Position numbers and translations under genes: made by a program. A stretch of DNA of 37,215 bases. It comes from Alphaproteobacteria bacterium. GTDB lineage: Bacteria > Pseudomonadota > Alphaproteobacteria > UBA9219. The notes beneath the pieces are model-generated. The model searched no databases. It saw only the letters and a list, made by a program, of their open reading frames with translations, and was not told where the DNA came from. Positions 12,861 to 21,821 of this stretch are shown here, in pieces. The stretch lies in assembly GCA_028690155.1 (NCBI GenBank), contig JAQVBU010000004.1, positions 102,609 through 139,823 on the forward strand, given 5' to 3'. Numbering within the stretch: the first letter of the stretch is position 1; each line of letters starts with the position of its first letter.

Positions 12861-15251
12861 ATGGCAATTGAATTCGCCCGTGTTCGGTACATTAAGCGTA
12901 GCGACGGTGGCAATGTCTGCCGCTCCTCCGCTTACAATGACCGCAGCGACCTCCTGTGCAAGCGCACGGGCGAGCGGTTCTATTTTGCTCACCGCGATCC
13001 CGTCCTCTACAAAACCGTCCTTTTGCCCGAAGGCACGGACGAGAAATTCCGCGATCCGGAGCTGCTCTGGAACGAAGCGCAGGCCATGGAAAAGCGGAAG
13101 GACTCGCAGGAAGCCCGCGAGCTTCTTCTTGCCCTTCCGACCGATGTCGGCCTGACGCTCGACGATTGGAAGGCCATGACGGAGGAGTTCGTTAACGAAA
13201 ACTTTGTGAGCAAAGGCCTCGCGGTTCAGGTCGATATTCATATGCCGCACAAAGGCGAAGTTAACGTCCACGCCCACATCTTGATCTCGACCCGCCGCCT
13301 TGAGGGGGAGCGTTTCGCGGATCACAAAGCCCGAGATCTCGATCCTGAAATCAAAACCATGAAAGGTGGGAAGAAGGCTGTAACCGAGGCGGAACGTTGG
13401 GGCGTGTTATGGCGGGATTACCAGAACCTTTATTTCGAGCGCGAAGGGCTCGAAATACGGGTTGATGACACAGGCCCCTATGCTCAACGGCATGAAGGGC
13501 CGGTGCGCTTGCGAACCCGTCCCAAGGATGCCGATGCCCGCGCCGAGGCTACGCGGGAAGCGAATATTAAAGCCTTACACGATACCGATAAGATATTGGA
13601 AACGCTCACACGCAACCGGGCGACATTCGTTGAAATGGATATCGAAAGGCTTCTACGCAAACACATCGAAGATCCCTTGGAGCGCGCCGGTATCCGGGCG
13701 CAGGTCTTGAGCCACAAGGACGTTATCGCGCTTCATAACCGCGACAATGGAGCTTTTACGGGCCGCTATACGGTGAAGGGCGTTCGGGAACAAGAAAAAG
13801 AGGTCGTGCGCGCCGCAGAAAGAATTGCTGCAAACAGAAAAGCCATCAAAGGACGTTACGCACAATCCGTCGCTAAAGAAATGACCCTCGATCCAGAGCA
13901 GGAGGCTGCTTTTCTTAGGGCTACCGGAACAGACGGGCTTGTTGTGATTGAGGGGCTGGCGGGAACCGGCAAGAGCCACAGCTTAGCGGCCATTAGGGAG
14001 GCTCATGAGCGTTCTGGTTGGCGCGTCGTGGGGTTAGCGCCGACCAATGCTGTTGTGGAAGATATGCGGAAGTCCGGTTTTAAGGAAAGCCGCACCGTGC
14101 ATCGGGAAGTCTATTGGCAGGAGCTTAAAGGCCAAACCCTGTTCGAGCCTTGGGATCGTAGAACGGCGATCATCGTGGACGAGGCTGCCATGCTTGATAC
14201 CTTTACCTATTCCCGCCTGATGAAACAGGCGGCAGAAAAGGGAGCCAAGGTTATTCTGGCAGGCGATGACCGGCAGCTTTCGAGCGTGGAGCGCGGCGGG
14301 ATATTCACGGTTCTAAAAGAACGGCATGGCAGCGTCATCATCTCCAAGGTGCGGCGGCAGGAGAAAGATTGGCAGAAGGAAGCTTCGGAAGACTTCGCGC
14401 AGGGGCGCATGGCGGAAGGGCTGCGCGCCTATGCCGAACACGGGCATGTCCACTGGTCGAAGGACATCGACGAAAGCCGGACGCGCCTTTTGTCGGATTG
14501 GGATCAGGACAGCCGCGAGAAACCGGAAATCAATCGTTTCGTCTATGCGGGCACGAATAAGGAAGTGAACGAGATGAACCGCCTGATCCGCGATATTCGG
14601 GTGCAGCGCGGCGAGATCAAGAATGAAATCGAAGTCGATACCGTGCGCGGCAAGCTGGCGTTTGGCGCGGGCGACAGGATTCAATTCCACGGAACCAATA
14701 GGCAGTTTGATATTAATAATGGCGCGCTCGGCACCATCCAAAAAATCCGGGAGGGGGAGATCACGGTTAGAACCGATAGCGGGAAAAGCGTTTCCTTCAA
14801 TCCGCAAGAGTTCAATGAGTTTGGCCTCGGTTATGCCGGAACGGTCTATCGCGGCCAAGGTAAGACGCAAACGGAAGTTTATGCGCTCTATGACAACGCT
14901 TTTGCGTGGAATGCGCGAACGGCATACGTCGGTCTTACCCGCCACACGGATCGGGTTGAGCTTTATGTGTCGCGCGATTTGGCTTCAGATGAAGTTGTTT
15001 TGGCTCAAAGGATGTCCAAGCGCTTTCGCGATGAGGCTAGCCTTGCCTGGGCAACAGAAGGTGAAGTCAAGGAAAAGGGCAAGGAGAGGGGCGAGACGGA
15101 ACGCGGTGAGCCTAGTCAATCTGCGGGCAAACACACGCTTCCTTTTGTCAAAGATCGTGAAAACGCTACTCAAACGACGCCGGACAACGGACGCGACACA
15201 TCGCTTCCTTTCGTGAAAGATCGAGGCGACGATGACGAGATGGAACGGTAA
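12861..15251 (+). CDS. traA: Ti-type TraA relaxase-helicase (MOBQ class)
   Basis: 796 aa from the ATG at 12861 (MAIEFARVRYIKRSDGGN), chosen because relaxases of this class start immediately with such a strand; the frame is open 51 nt further. The N-terminal relaxase domain (about 1-230) has the three-histidine metal motif H-x2-H...HAH (H130, H137, H139 in HMPHKGEVNVHAHIL) and a Tyr-rich start (SSAYNDRSD, Y25 a candidate nucleophile). A RecD/TraI-like helicase follows with Walker A GLAGTGKS at 365-372 and Walker B IIVDEAAML. The tail contains LPFVKDR twice. It would nick oriT, stay covalently attached and unwind the strand. It is shorter than the Ti plasmid TraA (about 1100 aa), lacking its C-terminal extension. 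Confidence 0.92.
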   Translation: MAIEFARVRYIKRSDGGNVCRSSAYNDRSDLLCKRTGERFYFAHRDPVLYKTVLLPEGTDEKFRDPELLWNEAQAMEKRKDSQEARELLLALPTDVGLTLDDWKAMTEEFVNENFVSKGLAVQVDIHMPHKGEVNVHAHILISTRRLEGERFADHKARDLDPEIKTMKGGKKAVTEAERWGVLWRDYQNLYFEREGLEIRVDDTGPYAQRHEGPVRLRTRPKDADARAEATREANIKALHDTDKILETLTRNRATFVEMDIERLLRKHIEDPLERAGIRAQVLSHKDVIALHNRDNGAFTGRYTVKGVREQEKEVVRAAERIAANRKAIKGRYAQSVAKEMTLDPEQEAAFLRATGTDGLVVIEGLAGTGKSHSLAAIREAHERSGWRVVGLAPTNAVVEDMRKSGFKESRTVHREVYWQELKGQTLFEPWDRRTAIIVDEAAMLDTFTYSRLMKQAAEKGAKVILAGDDRQLSSVERGGIFTVLKERHGSVIISKVRRQEKDWQKEASEDFAQGRMAEGLRAYAEHGHVHWSKDIDESRTRLLSDWDQDSREKPEINRFVYAGTNKEVNEMNRLIRDIRVQRGEIKNEIEVDTVRGKLAFGAGDRIQFHGTNRQFDINNGALGTIQKIREGEITVRTDSGKSVSFNPQEFNEFGLGYAGTVYRGQGKTQTEVYALYDNAFAWNARTAYVGLTRHTDRVELYVSRDLASDEVVLAQRMSKRFRDEASLAWATEGEVKEKGKERGETERGEPSQSAGKHTLPFVKDRENATQTTPDNGRDTSLPFVKDRGDDDEMER

Positions 15252-15263
15252 CGCGTGCGCTAT

Positions 15264-17177
15264 CTAACCTTTAAGGGCTTGCAGATTAATTCCCAAAGAC
15301 TTCAGCGACGCATGATCGTACCAGACCACCTTTTGTCCCGGTATGGGATCGAGATTTTCGACGAAGACAATCTGGTCGTTGCGTTTCAACGCCATCAGTT
15401 CGTCAGGATAGGCCAATTGACGTTGCGCCTCGCTGACGCCGCTCGTTCTAGTCCAGCTTGAGGTCGATGTCGTCGAATCCGTGGAACTTCCTCCGCTGCT
15501 GGAAAAAGTCATGCTTGTCGCATAACTGATGGCTTTGCCGACGGCCCATGAGAAATTGTGCGTTTCAACCGTTGTTACGCCGCAGAGCGTGGAAAAATAT
15601 TCGGCAGTCATCTTATCACGGCTTCCAAAATATTGAATGACGCCGGAATTGCTGATGAAGGTTTGCCAGCCGTGTTCCCCATAAACGCGCGCAAGTTGGG
15701 AGAGGTCTTGGATAATGCCCCACAATTGCATGCCAAATCCTGCCATAAGGCTGTAAGCTTGTTCGAGCGCAGGCAACCGACCTAGGGCCGGCATTTCGTC
15801 AAGCAGGAAAAGAATGGGCTTTGAAGGTTTCTTTTCGACATTACGTGCATTGACGGTGATGGCTTGCTGGATCAGCAAACGCAACCAGCGATCAAAAGTG
15901 TTGAGGCGATCCGCTGGCAGGATGAGATAAACGCTGGTCGGCGCGCTCTTCAGTTCCTCGAAACTGAAATCCGACCTTTCCAAGCTTTGCCGGATGCGAT
16001 TGCTATCAAGAAAATGCGTGTGGGCCTGAGCCACAGCTAAGACGGAACTGAACAAACGCGTGGCCTTGGAAGCTTGCCGTGCCGCTGTGGAACGGACTAC
16101 GGGATGCGAATGCGTGGACATCTTTGTCAGGACATCTCTAAACATAGTGTCATCCATATTCAGGATGTCTCTGACCCGTCCCAAGGTGCGGTCATCGCTT
16201 TCTTCGTCTGCTGTTCCGACATAAAGAATAATGCCCGTCAATAGGGCTTTGGCTTCGTCGTCCCAGAAGCGTTCGCGAACTTCATTCTCTGGGACGACAA
16301 GGGCATCGGCTAATAAGAAAGCGTTTTCGGCGGCATCGGGATCGTCGCTTTTGATCCAGTCCAGCGGATTAAAGGCTGCTTGTGGCAGGCCTAGTTTTGA
16401 GGCGGCAACGTCCCAAGGGTCAAGCAGAACGACTTTTTGCCCCATCCCCGGAATATTGTCTTTTGTACTCCCTTGTCCTCTGCGGAGAGCGGTGACGAGC
16501 GCGTTCTCACCCTTCGGATCCACGATGAAGGCTGAGCCTTGATGAAGGAGAAGGTTCGGAATGATAGAGGATACGCCTTTGCCGCTGCGCGTGGGCGCAA
16601 CGGTCAGTAAATGGCGTGCGCCTTCATATTGCAGAGGATGCGTTTCTGAATTGGAGGCAAAAGTTCCCAAGAGGAGGCCGTCGGAGCCGATAATGCCGTT
16701 TTCTTGCAGATGTTGCAAAGTGGCCCATTGAGCCGATCCTAAACTTGTTGCTCTTTTGGCTGGCAGGATAATGCCCATTTTCTTGCCGATGCGGATGCCA
16801 AAATAGAAGGCAACAAAGAAGAGTACGGTAGCGATTAGATAGGACACCGCGTCGCCTTCAGGGGAAGGGCCGAAAGCCGCAAACAGAACAATACCGGCGA
16901 GAATGGCATAACCGATATACCGTCTGAATTTTTTCAAAGCCGGTGAAAAGAAAGCGCCGATAATGATCCCGATGATGGAAGAGAAAAGGCTCGGAAGAAG
17001 ACGGGCCCAAAACGGGGAGGATTCGTGTCTGACAGAAGGAAAATCGTAATACTGAGCGTGTGCGGCGACACTGAAGAGAATAATCAGTAAACAAGCGCAG
17101 ATCGCAGTTGAGAAGGCAAAGGTTCTTTTTTGTGACAATCTTTTGATATTAGCCAAGACAGATTCAGAGGGTTCCAT
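15264..17177 (-). CDS. traG: TraG/VirD4-type coupling protein 1
   Basis: 637 aa from the ATG at 17177 (MEPSESVLANIKRL), with GGAG 5 nt upstream. Membrane segments at about 21-38, 62-78, 90-104 and 114-128 anchor it in the inner membrane; the cytoplasmic ATPase follows. Walker A is APTRSGKG at 194-201 and Walker B LLDEMPALG at 458-466. The stretch AQAHTHFLDS is typical of the VirD4/TraG family. It would bring the relaxosome to a type IV secretion channel. The C-terminal part has a Ser/Thr-rich stretch (SSSGGSSTDSTTSTSS). It ends 12 bp from traA on the opposite strand. A second coupling protein is encoded 540 bp upstream, which is unusual. Confidence 0.9.
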   Translation of the reverse strand: MEPSESVLANIKRLSQKRTFAFSTAICACLLIILFSVAAHAQYYDFPSVRHESSPFWARLLPSLFSSIIGIIIGAFFSPALKKFRRYIGYAILAGIVLFAAFGPSPEGDAVSYLIATVLFFVAFYFGIRIGKKMGIILPAKRATSLGSAQWATLQHLQENGIIGSDGLLLGTFASNSETHPLQYEGARHLLTVAPTRSGKGVSSIIPNLLLHQGSAFIVDPKGENALVTALRRGQGSTKDNIPGMGQKVVLLDPWDVAASKLGLPQAAFNPLDWIKSDDPDAAENAFLLADALVVPENEVRERFWDDEAKALLTGIILYVGTADEESDDRTLGRVRDILNMDDTMFRDVLTKMSTHSHPVVRSTAARQASKATRLFSSVLAVAQAHTHFLDSNRIRQSLERSDFSFEELKSAPTSVYLILPADRLNTFDRWLRLLIQQAITVNARNVEKKPSKPILFLLDEMPALGRLPALEQAYSLMAGFGMQLWGIIQDLSQLARVYGEHGWQTFISNSGVIQYFGSRDKMTAEYFSTLCGVTTVETHNFSWAVGKAISYATSMTFSSSGGSSTDSTTSTSSWTRTSGVSEAQRQLAYPDELMALKRNDQIVFVENLDPIPGQKVVWYDHASLKSLGINLQALKG

Positions 17178-17265
17178 GGAGACTCCTTTGGTTCGGGCTT
17201 CCCCGGAATGGGTAAAAAGCGGCAGCAAATCATAACAGGATGATTATTTCAGGCAAGATTCATAA

Positions 17266-17772
17266 CTAGCTTGGGCTGGGGCCGTTATATTTGCGCTTTG
17301 GTGTAAAGCGATGTTGGGATACCGAAGCCGTTTTTGTTACTTGTTGCACTGGATGGATGCGCTCCGGTCGCGGGGTTTCTTCCGGTTCTTCCGGATAGGG
17401 CGTGGGAGCTGGTTCCGGGAGATGAATTTTATGCGGTTCTTGCGCGGTTGAAGCGAAATTCTCAAGCGCAGCGATGACAAGGCCTCTGAAAGTCACATCT
17501 TTGAAGGCACAGCGGGTGCAACACAAAGCATCTGGCTTGCAACCCCACGCTTGCATACCCGCCTCGGCCAGTTTTTGAAGAATGCGCAGGCCTTCGTATG
17601 TTTCGACAAGTTGCCGGAACATTGGCACCCAATGGGAACGGCTCGGTGTGCGTGGCCTTCCGGCTCTGTTATAGCGATCTTTCCAAACAGACAGGCCATC
17701 CGCCGCATAAAGGAGGATGATCTTGACCGGCGGCGGCAGAAGAGGGCGTTCTTCTTCGAGCGGGGTTTTCAT
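17266..17772 (-). CDS. Hypothetical protein between two coupling-protein genes
   Basis: 168 aa. Its start overlaps the stop of the upstream coupling-protein gene by 4 nt (17769-17772), so it is translationally coupled to it. The first 60 residues are basic (WKDRYNRAGRPRTPSRSHW); LRILQKLAEAGMQAWGCKPDALCCTRCAF contains a Cys cluster (CxxxxxxCCxxC) that could bind a metal ion. The last 60 residues are proline- and glutamate-rich (PEPAPTPYPEEPEETPRPE) and probably disordered. No known family was recognised. A role in DNA transfer with the two coupling proteins is inferred from position only. Confidence 0.6.
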   Translation of the reverse strand: MKTPLEEERPLLPPPVKIILLYAADGLSVWKDRYNRAGRPRTPSRSHWVPMFRQLVETYEGLRILQKLAEAGMQAWGCKPDALCCTRCAFKDVTFRGLVIAALENFASTAQEPHKIHLPEPAPTPYPEEPEETPRPERIHPVQQVTKTASVSQHRFTPKRKYNGPSPS

Positions 17773-19265
17773 GTCGCGTTACCCCTTCCTGCGCGGATCA
17801 TGGGGTTCGGATCAAACAGGCCGATAAATTCCTTGTCCGCGAAATAACGCACGCGATCCGCAAGAACCGGCTCTTTGCCTTGAAGAAGGAGGATTTCTTT
17901 CCGGCGCGGCAGGCGCATGATTTCCTGCGGCATAAGAAGAGCGCGCGATGTTGCGCTATAACTTTCTGCGCTCTGATCGTATTCTGTTTTGCCGCTGCGG
18001 CTGTGTTGGCGCACCATGATTGTGCGGTGTCCTAGCATATCGGATAAATGCTGCGCCGTTCCGAGATCGTTGACGCCAAAGGCTTGCACGGCTCCGGCAT
18101 TGGCAAGGAAGGACTTCCAGCGGTTCGGGTAAAGGTCTTGAAGCTGGCTCAAATCCTGCAAAATCGGCCACAACAACACGCCATAACCGGCTAGAAGCCC
18201 CATGGCCGTTTCGATGGCTTGCAAACGCCCCAGCGCAGCAAACTCGTCTAGCATAAACAAAACTGGAACAGGCGGAACTTGTCTATCGCGCGTCATGGCG
18301 GAGAGGCAAAGGCCGACAATCAGACGCAGCCACCTACCATGCGTTGCAAGCCGATCAGCGGGCAGCACGAGATAGATTGTCATATTGCCGTTCTTCAAAT
18401 CTCTCAGGTCGAAATCTGAAGCCGACAATACTTCCGTCATGCGCGGACTATCCAGAAAGTGCGTTTGCGCTTGCGACGTGGACATGACGCCGGAGCGTTC
18501 CTTGTCCGTCTTTTGGCGGATACGCCGCGCTGTACGGGAAACCAACCCGTGCGCGCTTTTGTTTTCGGCCATTTCATCAAGAATGGTGTCAAAGCCGTCT
18601 TCGCCTGCCGTCAGCATGGCGCGGAGTTTGCCAAGATGCCGATCTTCCGGAAATTCCGTTGTGGCAATGTGCATCAGAAGGCCGGAAATCAATGCGCGGG
18701 CTTCGTTGTTCCAAAACTCTTCTTCACCTTTGGGAGAAGGCAACACAAGACCATCGGCTAGCAAGGCGGCATCCTCGGCAATATCATGGCTCTGTGGCGC
18801 AAGCGACAGCAACGGATTGAAGCGAGCGCGCACCTGTCCAGTAAGTCCCCACGGGTCGAGAACGTAAACAGCTTGCCCCATCGCGCAACGCGCCCGCGCT
18901 GTTACCATGGCATTCTCGCCTTTGGGGTCGATCACGAGAACCGATCCGGGCCATGTCAAAAGGTTCGGGATAATGGAGGAAACGCCTTTACCAGCGCGGT
19001 TCGGAGCAAGCGTCAGCAAATGCTTGTTGGCATGCTCGCGCACAAGGCGACCGTTCAAACGCCCAAGGATAAGGCCCTGTTTTGCGAAAAGGCCGTCTTT
19101 TTGAAGACGTTTCTTGCTTGCCCATGTCGCTGTGCCGTGGGCGGTATCGGTCTCATGTCGGAAATAGGCGATCTTCAACAACTCATGGCCTGCTATCGCA
19201 AAGCCAACGAGTGCCGCGCCAACCGAAATAAAGTTTATGCCAGTCGGGAAAAAGGAAAGAGTCAT
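17769..19265 (-). CDS. TraG/VirD4-type coupling protein 2
   Basis: 498 aa from the ATG at 19265 (MTLSFFPTGINF); GGAGG lies 5 nt upstream, whereas the ATG at 19277 lies inside that site. One membrane segment (about 10-29) precedes the ATPase: Walker A APNRAGKG at 87-94, VIDPKGENA, and Walker B FMLDEFAALGR. It shares the motif order of the 637-aa protein (SQAQTHFLDS, YLVLPADRL, RWLRL) but lacks its extra membrane helices and Ser/Thr-rich tail, so the two are distant paralogues. It is the first gene of a leftward unit with the 168-aa protein and probably the 637-aa coupling protein. Having two coupling proteins may widen the range of helper secretion systems; this is inference. Confidence 0.88.
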   Translation of the reverse strand: MTLSFFPTGINFISVGAALVGFAIAGHELLKIAYFRHETDTAHGTATWASKKRLQKDGLFAKQGLILGRLNGRLVREHANKHLLTLAPNRAGKGVSSIIPNLLTWPGSVLVIDPKGENAMVTARARCAMGQAVYVLDPWGLTGQVRARFNPLLSLAPQSHDIAEDAALLADGLVLPSPKGEEEFWNNEARALISGLLMHIATTEFPEDRHLGKLRAMLTAGEDGFDTILDEMAENKSAHGLVSRTARRIRQKTDKERSGVMSTSQAQTHFLDSPRMTEVLSASDFDLRDLKNGNMTIYLVLPADRLATHGRWLRLIVGLCLSAMTRDRQVPPVPVLFMLDEFAALGRLQAIETAMGLLAGYGVLLWPILQDLSQLQDLYPNRWKSFLANAGAVQAFGVNDLGTAQHLSDMLGHRTIMVRQHSRSGKTEYDQSAESYSATSRALLMPQEIMRLPRRKEILLLQGKEPVLADRVRYFADKEFIGLFDPNPMIRAGRGNAT

Positions 19266-19539
19266 GGCCCCCTCCAAAATCCGGAGATCGGGCAGGGCCG
19301 TTTTGTTGACCTCTTACATGGGCGGCTTGTGCCGAAATCCCCATTGCGTGTCTGAAATTCGCATAAAGCAAACCATTTCCTATTTATCATTCACAATAAC
19401 ACAAAAATTTGAAACTTAAATTTACACGCTGCATACACGAGGATTCATTTTCTCCTTTTGCAAAAAAATATTTTGCCGCCATGCGTTCTCGATCCACGCA
19501 GTCCTAGGGCGCACCCCGCCGCTTCGAGACAAGAGCTTC

Positions 19540-19692
19540 ACTTTCGGCGCGGTCTCCCCATTCTTCCGCGCGTTGCTTGTGCAGAACGGGCGATCCCCCT
19601 CCGCGCCTCATCTCTCCGCTGTCGAGGCCCCACGCCCTTTTGGGCCTGCATCGAGCCGCATGGGGCGGCGCGAATGCAAAAGGAGAGGAAAA
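19540..19692 (+). promoter_or_regulatory. Structured leader of ardC
   Basis: Shares GATCCCCCTCCG (19592-19603), GCTGTCGAGG (19618-19627) and GCATGGGGCGGC (19658-19669) with the DUF736 leader in the same order, and has a GCCC-TTTT-GGGC hairpin at 19634-19645. The region before it (19266-19540) has no gene; its part at 19360-19470 is A+T-rich and probably holds promoters for the divergent units. Confidence 0.55.
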
Positions 19693-20586
19693 ATGTCGCT
19701 CGAAAAAGCCAACGTCTATTCACGTATTACAAATCGCATTGTTGAAGAACTTGAAAAAGGGGTCAGGCCTTGGCTCAAGCCATGGAATGCCGAACATGCG
19801 GCAGGCCGGATCACAAGGCCGCTGCGCCATAACGGGCAACCCTACAACGGCATTAATGTTCTGACGCTTTGGACGGAGGCCACGTCTCAAGGTTTTTCCT
19901 GTCCAATCTGGATGACCTATAAACAGGCGCAGGAACTTGGCGCGCAGGTTCGCAAAGGCGAGAAGGGGAGTCCTGTTGTTTTTGCGGATCGCCTTCACCG
20001 CAAGGAAACCGACGATAATGGCGACGAAATCTCCCGCGAGATTCCGTTCCTCAAAGGCTATACCGTCTTCAACTGCGAGCAAATCGACGGCCTTCCGGCG
20101 CATTACTCAGAGCCTGCCAATCCTGTTCTTGATCCCGTACAACGCATCGAAAACATCGAACAATTCTTTGCCAAAACAGGTGCAGACATCCGGCATGGCG
20201 GTGACCGGGCCTATTACGCCATTCAGAATGACTACGTTCAAATGCCTCCGTTCGAGACGTTCCGCGATGCCGAAAGCTACTACGCGACTTTGGCGCACGA
20301 AATGACGCATTGGACGCGCCACGAGAAACGTCTCGACCGCGAGTTTGGCCGTAAACGCTGGGGCGACGAAGGCTACGCCGCCGAGGAGTTGGTGGCCGAA
20401 CTTGGCAGTGCGTTCCTGTCAGCTGATCTTGGCTTAACGCAAGAGCTGCGCGACGACCACGCCTGCTACATCGCCAACTGGCTCACTGTCCTCAAAAACG
20501 ATAACCGCGCTATCTTTACGGCAGCGGCATATGCCGAAAGGGCTTGTGGATTTTTGCAGGGCTTCAGTTCAAAGACGAGCAAATAA
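19693..20586 (+). CDS. ardC: ArdC-type antirestriction protein
   Basis: 297 aa from the ATG at 19693 with AGGAG about 6 nt upstream. The N-terminal single-stranded DNA-binding domain (about 1-130) opens with YSRITNRIVEELEKGVRPWLKPW and contains RHNGQPYNGINVLTLW and MTYKQAQELGAQVRKGEKGSPVVF, all hallmarks of ArdC. The C-terminal zinc metallopeptidase domain has HEMTH at 202-206 followed by WTRHEKRLDR, with a third ligand probably in AAEELVAELGSAFL. ArdC proteins bind incoming single-stranded DNA and protect it from restriction; the full length suggests it is active. Its leader, shared with the DUF736 gene, suggests early expression after transfer. Confidence 0.93.
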   Translation: MSLEKANVYSRITNRIVEELEKGVRPWLKPWNAEHAAGRITRPLRHNGQPYNGINVLTLWTEATSQGFSCPIWMTYKQAQELGAQVRKGEKGSPVVFADRLHRKETDDNGDEISREIPFLKGYTVFNCEQIDGLPAHYSEPANPVLDPVQRIENIEQFFAKTGADIRHGGDRAYYAIQNDYVQMPPFETFRDAESYYATLAHEMTHWTRHEKRLDREFGRKRWGDEGYAAEELVAELGSAFLSADLGLTQELRDDHACYIANWLTVLKNDNRAIFTAAAYAERACGFLQGFSSKTSK

Positions 20587-20621
20587 AGGAGATCTTGAGA
20601 GCGGCTTCCTACGACGTGGAA

Positions 20622-21821
20622 TTAAACGAATGGGTCGAACCAAGGCGGCAAAGCCTTTCCTGTTAACCCCGCCTCAAGCCGTTCAGCTGCATTTTTTAGA
20701 AGCATACACGTTTCTTTACGTTCCATGCTGCACCGATAGTCTCCTCCACCAATCTCTCTCGCTCTCATTGCCGTCTTGCATAGTGACAAGAAGGTATTCC
20801 TTGTATCTCGCAAATCGTCATCTATCCAAACGGAGGCTGTGGAGTTTTCAAGAAGCGAGATCTTTTGGTTTATTTTGTCGACCTCCCTTTTAGACCAATC
20901 ATATCCGCTCAAAATATCAAACAATTCTTTTACACAAAGGCGAAATGGATCCTTGCCATTGGTTGTGATAGAGGTTCTTTTTTGTTTGAAAAGTATGGCT
21001 ATTAAGTTCGTTACCGAAGCTGTTGCCTCCAGACATAATGCAGCCATTCGATAATCTGCTGTTCTTTTATGTTGAAGAGCCAGAGATAGTTGGAACGCAG
21101 CTTTTGCGTGTTTTCTAGCATCTTCGTTGGCGTTTCCTTTCAGTTCAAAATCAAGCACAGCTTGAAGCATACGCGTCGCATCCGTTGGAGATACCGACAC
21201 ACCATCAGAAATACTATGGCATGCCGGATCAAATACCTCCTGAGCTACAGAGATGAGGGTTTCTCGACAAAGAAGCCCTACGGTTTGGAAGTCTTCCTCT
21301 GAATGAGCTGAAAATAATGTTGATTTAGCCTGCTGAAGCTGTCGATCTACTTTTTGCCATCCAGTAGGCTCGTCAAAAACTTGCACGCACTCACCATTAG
21401 CTTGTGGAACAAACACCGGCCTTCCTGAGATTTGATTCGCCTCAATAATCTTCCAGCCATCCTTTGCTAACTCTTTGTTGTATGCTTCTACGAGTTTAAT
21501 AACTTGCTCTTGTGAGGGGCGGACAACGGGATGAACCGTTTCACAAAGGAAACGTAAAAATTCCTCATCAGCGCTGCGTAGGAGATTAAATCTTTGATCA
21601 TAAAACACCCAGTCGTCGTTCCAATCGGAATTCATGACGCAGTGCTGAAAAATATCACCAGCAGCATCGGAAAATCTTCGATCTGTTGAAGGCAGCTTTC
21701 CAAGATCATACAGTCTGGCTAGAAACTCATTATCCTGAAGTCTTCCAGACCATGAAATATTCCCTGCTGTAAGGAAATCAATGATCGATCTTCGGGTAAC
21801 TTCACTGATGTTATTCGTCAT
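20622..21821 (-). CDS. AbiJ N-terminal-domain-4-like abortive infection protein
   Basis: 399 aa from the ATG at 21821 (MTNNISEVTRRSIIDFL), with AGGA 5 nt upstream; other ATGs lie at 21827 and 21845. The N-terminus (RRSIIDFLTAGNISWSGRLQDNEFLARLYDLGKLPSTDRRF and DWNDDWVFYDQRFNLL) resembles the AbiJ_NTD4 domain of abortive-infection proteins. A middle part (VDRQLQQAKSTLFSAHSEEDFQTVG) and a helical C-terminal part (ARKHAKAAFQLSLALQHKRTADYRMAALCLEATASV) follow; no clear RNase motif is visible in the latter. It overlaps the preceding gene by 11 nt, so the two are probably cotranslated. The role is likely phage defence by growth arrest, by analogy with AbiJ; the trigger and target are unknown. Confidence 0.7.
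   Translation of the reverse strand: MTNNISEVTRRSIIDFLTAGNISWSGRLQDNEFLARLYDLGKLPSTDRRFSDAAGDIFQHCVMNSDWNDDWVFYDQRFNLLRSADEEFLRFLCETVHPVVRPSQEQVIKLVEAYNKELAKDGWKIIEANQISGRPVFVPQANGECVQVFDEPTGWQKVDRQLQQAKSTLFSAHSEEDFQTVGLLCRETLISVAQEVFDPACHSISDGVSVSPTDATRMLQAVLDFELKGNANEDARKHAKAAFQLSLALQHKRTADYRMAALCLEATASVTNLIAILFKQKRTSITTNGKDPFRLCVKELFDILSGYDWSKREVDKINQKISLLENSTASVWIDDDLRDTRNTFLSLCKTAMRAREIGGGDYRCSMERKETCMLLKNAAERLEAGLTGKALPPWFDPFV

Noticed and set aside
14313-14945. Minus-strand frame of 210 codons inside traA
   Set aside because: Antisense to the helicase domain of the relaxase, which has clear motifs.
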